A stretch of 28,030 bases of DNA from Promethearchaeota archaeon (GTDB lineage Archaea > Asgardarchaeota > Lokiarchaeia > Sigyniarchaeales > SOKP01). Shown in pieces: positions 1 to 7,026 of the stretch (positions are counted from its first letter, which is position 1; each line of letters opens with the position of its first letter). Made by a program: the position numbers and the translations under genes. The notes under the pieces are model-generated. The model had not been told where the DNA came from. It saw nothing but the letters and a program-made list of their open reading frames with translations, and did no database searches. The stretch is taken from positions 1 to 28,030 of the forward strand of contig JAUWZT010000009.1 of NCBI GenBank assembly GCA_030615145.1, read 5' to 3'.

Positions 1-362
1 GTTATACATAATATAATTTGAAAGAAGTTGGATTATCAACATTCTTTCCTCTGAAATTGAGCTAGTAAACTCGATTTGAGAGTTATAGTGAAATATAGAC
101 ATTAATAAACTTAAAATTAAGATTTGAATAATGAAAAGCACTAATTTACTCTTAAAATAATTCTTTATCTTCATCAATAATTAATTAAAAATATCTAAAA
201 TTAAATTCTTTGATATAGATTAATAAAAGAAAAGATAAAAAAATGCCTAATCCGAAAAATTTTTAATATTTGCTTGTTTATTTTGCTTATAGTGCAGAAC
301 TTGTTAACTTATTCTTTATTGTATTATATTGTTAATCTAAAATCTAAGAGTGATTTGGGTTT
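1..362. other. AT-rich gene-free region upstream of rpoA1
   Basis: No reading frame of convincing length or composition was found on either strand. The stretch is strongly AT-rich and shows no tRNA-like fold or GC-rich structured RNA. It probably holds the promoter region of the downstream polymerase operon. In many archaea rpoB lies immediately before rpoA1; here no part of rpoB is present in these bases, so the gene is either further left or elsewhere. Confidence 0.6.
324..330 (+). promoter_or_regulatory. Candidate TATA box for the rpoA1 operon
   Basis: TTATATT lies 33 bases before the rpoA1 ATG. Archaeal transcription normally starts about 25 bases after the TATA box, which would leave a very short leader. 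The surrounding DNA is so AT-rich that other placements are possible, so this is a weak call. Confidence 0.3.
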
Positions 363-3329
363 ATGAGCTACTCATTTAGTCGTACTAAATTAATTGATAA
401 AATCAAATTCGGGTTGTTGAGCCCCGATGAGATTAGAAAAATGTCAGCTGCTAGAATAATAACAGCCGATACTTATGATGAAGATGGACTGCCCATACCT
501 AGTGGGCTTATGGACCAACGTTTAGGAACTATCGAGCCAGGACAGAGATGTCAGACTTGTGGTAACCTTGTAAGTAACTGTATGGGGCATTTTGGGCATA
601 TAGAACTCGCTCGTCCCGTAATCCATGTCGGATATGCGAAAAAAGTGTTAAAAGTTTTAAGAAGCATCTGTCCAGAATGTTCGAGGTTAATGCTGACAGA
701 AGAAGAAATGGTCGGTTTTAGAGAAGAACAAATAAAACACAGAAAGATTTACTCTGAAGCGGATGAAGAAGCAACTAAGATTGTATTCAAGCTTGCGCGA
801 AAGAGTAAAATTTGTCCTTATTGTGGAGCTAAAAAGAAGAAGATTGTTATCGAAAAACCTACAACTTATTACGAAGAGGAGGAAAATAAGGGTTCTCATA
901 GAATAACTCCTATTGAGATTTTAGAACGCCTTAAAAAAATGACTGATAACGATCTTGGGATCTTAGGAGTATCTCCTGAAACTGCAAGACTTGAATGGGT
1001 TATATTTACAGTATTGTCGATTCCCCCCGTTTGTGCGAGACCTTCAATTACATTAGACAGTGGAATCAGATCTGAAGATGATTTAACTCATAAATTAGTT
1101 GATGTTATTCGTATTAATCAAAGATTAAGAGAAAATATTGACGCTGGTGCCCCTCACTTAATTGTTGAGGATTTATGGGAATTGCTCCAATATCACATAA
1201 CTACTTATTTGGATAACCAAGTATCAGGAATTCCTCCAGCAAGACATCGCTCGGGAAGGGCATTGAGAACACTCACCCAAAGATTAAAAGGAAAGGAGGG
1301 AAGATTTAGAAGTAACCTTAGCGGGAAAAGGGTAGATTTCTCCGCGCGATCAGTAATATCACCATCTCCTTATATCAGTATTAACGAAGTGGGTGTACCG
1401 CTTGCCATTGCTAAAATCTTAACTATTCCAACTAATGTTAACGATTGGAATATTGAAGAAATGAAACAATTGGTTTTAAAGGGACCATTTGACCATCCGG
1501 GAGCTAACTATATAATTAGAACCGATCGTAGAAGAGTAGACCTACGATACGTTAAAAATCGAGAAATTATTGCTGAAATGCTTGCTCCAGGATTTACTGT
1601 TGAACGCCATTTAGCAGACGGCGATCTAGTATTATTTAATCGGCAACCTTCCCTTCATAGAATGTCTATTATGGCTCATGAAGTAAAAATCATGGATGGT
1701 AAAACATTCCGATTAAATTTAACTGTTTGTCCACCTTATAATGCTGATTTTGATGGTGACGAAATGAATTTGCATGTTCCCCAAAGTGAAGAGGCTCGAA
1801 CGGAAGCTGAATTATTACTCAAAGTTCAAGAGCATATTTTATCTCCACGATTTGGCGGACCAATTCTTGGAGGAATTCAAGATTTTATTTCTTCAGTTTT
1901 TCAGTTTACCAGTTTAAATTCGCTTTATAACAAAAAAGATGCTTTAAAGTTATTCTATTTAGGAGATGTTTTTGAGACTAAGCCCGAATTTAATTTAGAA
2001 GATTTAGTTCCCATAACAACAGATCTTGAACCGCTCTACTCCGGAAAACAAATTTTTAGCACTTTGTTTCCTAACGATTTGAATATAAAAGTCAAATCAA
2101 AATTTTGTAAAAAATGCGATGTATGCGAAAAAGAAAACTGTCCGTACGACGCATATGTCGTAATTAAAAACGGCATATTAATAACTGGAACAATTGACGA
2201 AAATTCATTTGGAGCTATGCAATCTAATAGCATTTTACAAAGAATAATTAAAGACCACGGAAACGCTCGTGGAAGAGAGTTTTTAGATAGCGCTACAAAA
2301 ATGTTATTGTATGTTATCCGACAAAATGGAATGACAATGGGCTTAGATGAAGTATATGTTCATGGAGAAGCTTACGATAAAATTCAAAAAATATTGGAAG
2401 ACGCTAACGACGAATCACAAAAATTAATAAAAGCCCTATTCGAAAATGACACCACCGTTTTAAAAAGAGCCCCTGGACGCTCAATGCGCGAAACGCTAGA
2501 ACTTAGAATACGACAAATACTTGCAGAAGCGCGAAAAATGGCTGAAGAAACAGCATCTGAGTATATCGGAGATGAGGCTCATTCTGTAATTATGACAAAG
2601 TCAGGTGCGAGAGGAAATATATTAAATTTAGGACAAATGTCTGCTGTTGTAGGCCAACAAGCGATTAGAGGTGAAAGAATTAATCGAGGATATATTTCAA
2701 GGGCACTTCCTCATTTCAAAGTAAATGATTTAAGCCCTCGAGCTCGTGGTTTTGTCGAATCTTCTTACCGAAAAGGGTTAAAACCAGCGGAATTCTTCTT
2801 CCATGCGATGGGTGGGAGAGAAGGCCTTGTAGATACGGCAGTTCGCACATCCACAAGTGGATATATGCAAAGAAGGCTTGTAAACGCTTTACAAGATATG
2901 ATAATTGAAAACGACGGGACAGTAAGAAATAGTGACAAAAATATTATTCAGTTTAGATATGGTGATGACGGCATAGATCCTATGCATACTGACCATTCTG
3001 CAGCTGTAAATCTTGATGTATTACTACTTAAGGCTAAAAATCTTGATATTAATCAAATTCGAGAAGAAATTAAAGAATCGCCAAAAATCAAAACAACAAC
3101 AAAAAAACCTAAAGCAACGACAAAACCTAAAGCTACGACAAAACCTAAAGCAACGACAAAATCTAAAAAACCAAGTATTAAAAAACAACCCGAACCTGAT
3201 CAAAAAGATCAAACTCTAAGCGAAGAGGAATTAAGGGAATTATACGAAAAAGAAACCGGAAAAAACGCAGAGTGGCGAGGAAAGCTCACAAAAGGATATT
3301 TAGAATGGAAAAAAGAAAAATTAGGATAG
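363..3329 (+). CDS. rpoA1: DNA-directed RNA polymerase subunit A' (with C-terminal extension)
   Basis: This is the N-terminal large part of the catalytic subunit of archaeal RNA polymerase, equivalent to the first two thirds of Rpb1. The 988-residue product has the zinc-binding CQTCG...C..H start, the conserved GKRVDFSARSVISP segment and the Mg-binding active-site motif NADFDGD at residues 460-466, so it should be catalytically competent. Subunit A' is usually about 880-905 residues. This protein is roughly 80 residues longer because of a Lys/Thr/Pro-rich tail (about residue 905 onward) with three exact KPKATT units at 915-932, then a short segment with a WRGKLTKGYLEWKK core at the very C-terminus. 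The stop is followed 29 bases later by rpoA2, so the two are very probably one transcript. rpoB is not seen upstream. Identity is certain; the function of the tail is unknown. Confidence 0.98.
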   Translation: MSYSFSRTKLIDKIKFGLLSPDEIRKMSAARIITADTYDEDGLPIPSGLMDQRLGTIEPGQRCQTCGNLVSNCMGHFGHIELARPVIHVGYAKKVLKVLRSICPECSRLMLTEEEMVGFREEQIKHRKIYSEADEEATKIVFKLARKSKICPYCGAKKKKIVIEKPTTYYEEEENKGSHRITPIEILERLKKMTDNDLGILGVSPETARLEWVIFTVLSIPPVCARPSITLDSGIRSEDDLTHKLVDVIRINQRLRENIDAGAPHLIVEDLWELLQYHITTYLDNQVSGIPPARHRSGRALRTLTQRLKGKEGRFRSNLSGKRVDFSARSVISPSPYISINEVGVPLAIAKILTIPTNVNDWNIEEMKQLVLKGPFDHPGANYIIRTDRRRVDLRYVKNREIIAEMLAPGFTVERHLADGDLVLFNRQPSLHRMSIMAHEVKIMDGKTFRLNLTVCPPYNADFDGDEMNLHVPQSEEARTEAELLLKVQEHILSPRFGGPILGGIQDFISSVFQFTSLNSLYNKKDALKLFYLGDVFETKPEFNLEDLVPITTDLEPLYSGKQIFSTLFPNDLNIKVKSKFCKKCDVCEKENCPYDAYVVIKNGILITGTIDENSFGAMQSNSILQRIIKDHGNARGREFLDSATKMLLYVIRQNGMTMGLDEVYVHGEAYDKIQKILEDANDESQKLIKALFENDTTVLKRAPGRSMRETLELRIRQILAEARKMAEETASEYIGDEAHSVIMTKSGARGNILNLGQMSAVVGQQAIRGERINRGYISRALPHFKVNDLSPRARGFVESSYRKGLKPAEFFFHAMGGREGLVDTAVRTSTSGYMQRRLVNALQDMIIENDGTVRNSDKNIIQFRYGDDGIDPMHTDHSAAVNLDVLLLKAKNLDINQIREEIKESPKIKTTTKKPKATTKPKATTKPKATTKSKKPSIKKQPEPDQKDQTLSEEELRELYEKETGKNAEWRGKLTKGYLEWKKEKLG
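3105..3158 (+). repeat. Three tandem 18-bp units inside rpoA1
   Basis: Three head-to-tail copies of AAACCTAAAGCAACGACA start at 3105, 3123 and 3141; the middle copy differs by one base. A degenerate fourth unit follows. Each copy encodes KPKATT. The array lies in the C-terminal extension of subunit A' and keeps frame, so changes in copy number would lengthen or shorten the tail without breaking it. Confidence 0.9.
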
Positions 3330-3358
3330 ATTTTTAAAAAATTTTAAGGTTATATAAG

Positions 3359-4552
3359 ATGGTAAAAGTTACACAAAAAATACTTAAAGATAACTTAAAC
3401 GAATTAAAAGAAGATGGTATTCCTGAGAATCTGATTGAAAAAATAAGAGTTCGCGTTAAAGATGAAGAATTAGAAGAGGAACAATTGGAATACCTCTTAA
3501 ATAAGATTTATATTAATTATCATAATGCACTGGTCGAAACTAACGAACCTGTCGGAACAGTTGCGGCTCAAAGTATTGGAGAACCAGGGACTCAAATGAC
3601 ATTAAGAACCTTCCACTATGCAGGGGTTGAAGAATTCTCAGTTACTCAAGGGCTCCCTAGACTTATAGAGATTGTAGATGCTCGACGATTTCCTAGTACA
3701 CCTCAACAAACTATATATTTAGAACCTCCGTATAATCAAAGCGAAGAAAAAGCGCTTGAAATTCATAATCTAATTGAGCAAATTCGTTTTGAGCAAATTA
3801 CACATGATATAGACTTGGATTTTGTCAATTGGACTATCATCATCAACTTAATTCCAGAAATCTGTGAAAAAAAGGGTATTGATATCGACGAAATTCCTGA
3901 AATTTTAAAAAGATACAAAAAAAAGGGAACCATTAAACGAGAAGGTAATTCTATTATAATTGATCCTGGTATCGAGGATCTTCAAAGTCTTCAAAAATTA
4001 AGAGAAAAAATCCTTAAAAAAGTTGTAAAAGGCGTACGAGGTATTAACCGAGGTCTATTAACGCCAACAGATGATCAAAAGGAGTGGGTAATTAAAACTG
4101 AAGGCACAAATATGCATGGGGTTGTTCAAATTGAAGGTGTTGATGTCACGCGAACGGTTTCAAACCATATCCACGAAATTGAAAAACTTTATGGTATAGA
4201 GGCGGCTCGAAATATGATAATTAGCGAAGCGCAAAGAGTTCTCGATCAACAGGGGCTTGACGTCGATATAAGGCACCTGCTAATTTTATCTGATTTGATG
4301 TGCGTAGAAGGCTCAATCCAATCAATCGGTAGACACGGGCTTTCAGGCTCAAAAACCAGTGTATTTGCAAGAGCTGCTTTTGAAGTTACTGTAAATCAAT
4401 TGTTAGATGCTGGTCTCTATGGTGAGGAAGAACGGCTATTAGGGATTCCCGAAAATGTCATCATAGGACAAGTTGTCCCCATGGGCACGGGTCGCGTAAA
4501 AATTTCGTTCGATCTAGATGCGAATTTAGAAATCCTTAAGAGTAAGAAATAG
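3359..4552 (+). CDS. rpoA2: DNA-directed RNA polymerase subunit A''
   Basis: This is the C-terminal part of the split Rpb1 equivalent. It supplies the trigger loop, the end of the bridge-helix region and part of the jaw. The 397-residue length is normal for the family. The conserved block NEPVGTVAAQSIGEPGTQMT is seen around residues 61-80, and the C-terminal region with IGRHGLSGSKTSVFARAAFE is intact. The ATG is 29 bases after the rpoA1 stop, and rpl30e follows after 94 bases. Keeping A' and A'' as separate genes is typical of archaea and differs from the fused eukaryotic subunit. No oddities were noticed. Confidence 0.98.
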   Translation: MVKVTQKILKDNLNELKEDGIPENLIEKIRVRVKDEELEEEQLEYLLNKIYINYHNALVETNEPVGTVAAQSIGEPGTQMTLRTFHYAGVEEFSVTQGLPRLIEIVDARRFPSTPQQTIYLEPPYNQSEEKALEIHNLIEQIRFEQITHDIDLDFVNWTIIINLIPEICEKKGIDIDEIPEILKRYKKKGTIKREGNSIIIDPGIEDLQSLQKLREKILKKVVKGVRGINRGLLTPTDDQKEWVIKTEGTNMHGVVQIEGVDVTRTVSNHIHEIEKLYGIEAARNMIISEAQRVLDQQGLDVDIRHLLILSDLMCVEGSIQSIGRHGLSGSKTSVFARAAFEVTVNQLLDAGLYGEEERLLGIPENVIIGQVVPMGTGRVKISFDLDANLEILKSKK

Positions 4553-4646
4553 GGGAACAAGCGATAAAATTTTATATTATTATGAATTTATTTTATTACT
4601 TTATTATTGATAATTAAAACGAATACTATTTGAAAAGTCGATATCG

Positions 4647-5024
4647 ATGGCAAGGAAAAGCAAAAATATGATAGAATCACTGGATTTATCTCGAAAGAAA
4701 GTAAAAGTATTTGATGTTGATACCAATATTAAAGTTGCATATAAGACAGGAAATCTGGTATTTGGTAAATCCCAAGTTCTTAGTCAACTAAGGCAAAAAA
4801 CCTTTAAGATGCTTATCATTGCAAACAACTGTCCAGCTGAATTAGACGCTCAATTAAGTTATTATAACTCTCTTATGAACAATAATCTCTTCATTCACAG
4901 ATATCATGGCTCTTCGTGGGAGTTAGGTCTAGCGATGGGCAAACCTTATATGATCTCTATTATTGGAATCAATGATTTTGGAGATTCAGACTTATTATCT
5001 TTAAAAACCAAAAGTAATCAATAA
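4647..5024 (+). CDS. rpl30e: Large ribosomal subunit protein eL30
   Basis: A 125-residue protein of the L7Ae/L30e RNA-binding fold. The core shows the family pattern: KTGNLVFGKSQVLSQLR near residues 34-50, the KMLIIANNCP strand, and a Gly-rich SSWELGLAMGKPY segment near 90-102. The family is a large-subunit ribosomal protein shared by archaea and eukaryotes. Archaeal members are usually about 100 residues; here there is a slightly longer N-terminus and a short polar C-terminal tail. It sits between rpoA2 and nusA, the standard archaeal order. No Shine-Dalgarno sequence is obvious before the ATG. Confidence 0.93.
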   Translation: MARKSKNMIESLDLSRKKVKVFDVDTNIKVAYKTGNLVFGKSQVLSQLRQKTFKMLIIANNCPAELDAQLSYYNSLMNNNLFIHRYHGSSWELGLAMGKPYMISIIGINDFGDSDLLSLKTKSNQ

Positions 5025-5043
5025 ATACGTGGAATAGAAAAAT

Positions 5044-5517
5044 ATGTTACGCAGAAAGATCAAACTCGACAGACAATCGATGGAATTAATATCGCTTTTC
5101 AATAATATCTCCGGTGCGATTATCAAAGATTGTTTAATATTTGAATCTCCAGAAAATAAATCTGAGATAATCATTTTCTTAGTTAAAAAAGAAGATGTAG
5201 GGAAAGCAATTGGTAAAGCTGGAGAACATGTGAAGGACCTCATGGCTAAACTTCAAAAAAAGATCGATGTAATCCCTTGGTCAGAAAATCTCGAGCGCTT
5301 CATTCAATATATTTTAAATACTACTAAGAATTCAATTCAAGTTCAAAATATTGAAATTAAGGAAAGTAGAAACGAAAAGAAAACCGTGATTATTTCCGTG
5401 CGACCTCAAGATCGTGGAAAAGCAATAGGTAAAGAAGGTTCTATGATAAGAAAAATAAAATTACTTGTTTTACGTCACTTTGTTGTGGACAACGTCATCA
5501 TTAATACCAAAAATTAG
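5044..5517 (+). CDS. nusA: Archaeal-type NusA, two KH domains
   Basis: This is the short archaeal NusA homologue of 157 residues. It consists only of two KH RNA-binding domains and lacks the polymerase-binding N-terminal and S1 domains of bacterial NusA. Both KH loops are visible: GKAIGKAGEHV near residues 60-70 and GKAIGKEGSMI near 126-136. The family is thought to act in transcription termination or antitermination or in RNA binding. The gene starts 19 bases after the rpl30e stop and precedes rps12, which is its usual position. Confidence 0.93.
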   Translation: MLRRKIKLDRQSMELISLFNNISGAIIKDCLIFESPENKSEIIIFLVKKEDVGKAIGKAGEHVKDLMAKLQKKIDVIPWSENLERFIQYILNTTKNSIQVQNIEIKESRNEKKTVIISVRPQDRGKAIGKEGSMIRKIKLLVLRHFVVDNVIINTKN

Positions 5518-5682
5518 TTCTGGTCAATTTCCCGCACTTTTTACAAGTTTGGGTTAAACATTTTAATTCTTAAAAAATTAAATACCTAATTCTCTAAATT
5601 CAAAAATTTTAAGTTTAAAGAGATATTTTAATCATATAATAAATAATTGAGAACAAATATAAAATTTTAAAGGTATCTCTCG

Positions 5683-6117
5683 ATGGGAAAAACCAAAGGA
5701 TTGTATGCAGCTCGTAAGCTGAAAATGAATCGTAAAAAATTTCGATGGAGCAAAACAAAGTATAAAAGAAAGAAGCTTAAATTAAAACAGAAAGTAGATC
5801 CCATGGAAGGGTCACCACAGGCGCTCGGTATCGTACTACAAAAAGTAGGACGAGAAAGCAAACAACCTAACTCTGCTATTCGAAAGTGCGTACGCGTTCA
5901 GTTAAAAAAGAATGGTAAAACTATAACTGCGTTTCTTCCTGGAGATGGGGCTCTGAACTTCATTGACGAACATGATAGAGTGATTGTGGAAGGAATTGGT
6001 GGCGCAAAGGGCCGTGCAGTAGGCGACCTCCCCGGAGTACGATGGCGGGTTGTGAAAGTAAACGGCGTATCGCTTCAAGCCTTGATTGCTGGCAAAGTAG
6101 AAAAACCAATGCGATAG
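5683..6117 (+). CDS. rps12: Small ribosomal subunit protein uS12
   Basis: The 144-residue product is the decoding-centre protein S12. Conserved motifs are seen: QPNSAIRKCVRVQL around residues 61-74 and PGDGALNFIDEHD around 86-98, followed by GGAKGRAVGDLPGVRW. The very basic N-terminus is typical of archaeal and eukaryotic S12 (S23). A possible Shine-Dalgarno AAAGGT lies about 10 bases before the ATG. The gene follows nusA after 165 AT-rich bases that may hold an internal promoter, and rps7 follows after 10 bases. Confidence 0.98.
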   Translation: MGKTKGLYAARKLKMNRKKFRWSKTKYKRKKLKLKQKVDPMEGSPQALGIVLQKVGRESKQPNSAIRKCVRVQLKKNGKTITAFLPGDGALNFIDEHDRVIVEGIGGAKGRAVGDLPGVRWRVVKVNGVSLQALIAGKVEKPMR

Positions 6118-6127
6118 GTGAATTAAC

Positions 6128-6742
6128 TTGAGTAAAACAAAAGATATTAAATTATTTAATAAATGGTCGTTTAACAACATTAAAATTAAAGATTGGACTC
6201 TTGAACATTACATAAACTTAAGACCTGTTATCATTCCGCACACTGCGGGAAAGCATGAACATAAGCGCTTTTGGAAAACAACTAAAATATCCATTGTTGA
6301 ACGATTTGTTAACAGATTACTAGCACCTGGATTCATTGGTAGTAAAATTAAAGGGCATAAGAGCTCGTACGGCTCAGGAAAAAAAAGTAAACTTTTAAGG
6401 AGTTTAGAAGATGCGTTTACATTGATAGAATTGAATACAGGCGTGAATCCTATCCAAATTTTAATTGAAGCGATTTGCAATACGGCTCCAAGAGAAGAAA
6501 CGACAAAGATTGCTCGAGGTGGGATTTCTTATGCATCTGCTGTTGATATAGCGCCACAGCGCCGAGTAGATTTAGCAATTAAATATTTAGTACAAGCTAT
6601 TGGTGCAAGATCTCACTCAAACGAACGACAATTTGCAGCGAATTTGGCTCAAGAATTAATATTAGCTTCGAACGATAGCCAAGAATCAAGGGCAGTAAAA
6701 AGAAAAGACGAAATTGAAAGGATAGCAGTATCAGCACGCTAA
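6128..6742 (+). CDS. rps7: Small ribosomal subunit protein uS7
   Basis: The 204-residue product is S7, which nucleates assembly of the 30S head. The conserved block NTGVNPIQILIEAICNTAPRE and the ISYASAVDIAPQRRVD segment are present, and the C-terminus SNDSQESRAVKRKDEIERIA is typical of archaeal S7. The start is TTG at 6128, with GGTGA 7 bases upstream overlapping the end of rps12. No in-frame ATG lies near the expected N-terminus. In many archaea fusA, tuf and rps10 follow; here the string stops and T-rich DNA follows. Confidence 0.97.
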   Translation: MSKTKDIKLFNKWSFNNIKIKDWTLEHYINLRPVIIPHTAGKHEHKRFWKTTKISIVERFVNRLLAPGFIGSKIKGHKSSYGSGKKSKLLRSLEDAFTLIELNTGVNPIQILIEAICNTAPREETTKIARGGISYASAVDIAPQRRVDLAIKYLVQAIGARSHSNERQFAANLAQELILASNDSQESRAVKRKDEIERIAVSAR

Positions 6743-6765
6743 GAAACCTTCAATTTGAAAAATTA

Positions 6766-6780
6766 TTTTGTACTTTTTTT
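6766..6780 (+). terminator. T-rich terminator after rps7
   Basis: About 30 bases after the rps7 stop the plus strand reads TTTTGTACTTTTTTT. Archaeal polymerases stop at short U-tracts without needing a hairpin, so this is a plausible end for the rpoA1-rps7 transcript. Confidence 0.5.
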
Positions 6781-6877
6781 ATAAGTTATATATTATGTAC
6801 TTGGTTTCATTAAAATCGGTTCTCTATGTACTAAAATAATTATAAATCCTCTTTAAAGAGTCAGAACAAGAAGTTCT
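6769..6877. promoter_or_regulatory. Cluster of direct and inverted repeats upstream of the NrdD-like regulator
   Basis: Three TGTACT elements start at 6769, 6796 and 6827; the last two are part of an exact TATGTACT repeat spaced 31 bases apart, about three helical turns. A TATAAAT box lies at 6841-6847. It is followed directly by the perfect 12-base palindrome CTCTTTAAAGAG at 6849-6860, then by the inverted repeat AGAAC-N5-GTTCT at 6863-6877. The arrangement resembles operators placed around a TATA box, and the next gene encodes a winged-helix protein. A second TATA-like TTTTATATA lies near 6956-6964, closer to the gene. The regulatory meaning is inference. Confidence 0.4.
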
Positions 6878-7026
6878 TTTGGAAAATTAAAAATTATATT
6901 GTATTTTATCACCTACATAATATCTATTCTCATTTTGGTCTGTAAAATTCCTAATTTTTATATACCTCTTAAGTATAATATTTAATTAAGCAGAAATAAT
7001 AACACTCAAGATTTATTGAACTTAAA

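Noticed and set aside
3024..3212. Minus-strand open frame opposite the rpoA1 tail
   Set aside because: It is a low-complexity Phe/Arg/Cys shadow of the lysine-rich repeat and has no start signal.
3013..3219. Plus-strand frame inside the end of rpoA1
   Set aside because: It is an out-of-frame reading of the same repeats, dominated by Lys, Gln, Asn and Leu.
4638..4647. Palindrome TCGATATCGA at the rpl30e start
   Set aside because: A single 10-base palindrome is expected by chance in a region this long and nothing else supports an operator.
5902..6180. Minus-strand frame opposite rps12 and rps7
   Set aside because: It overlaps two certain ribosomal genes and has no family features.
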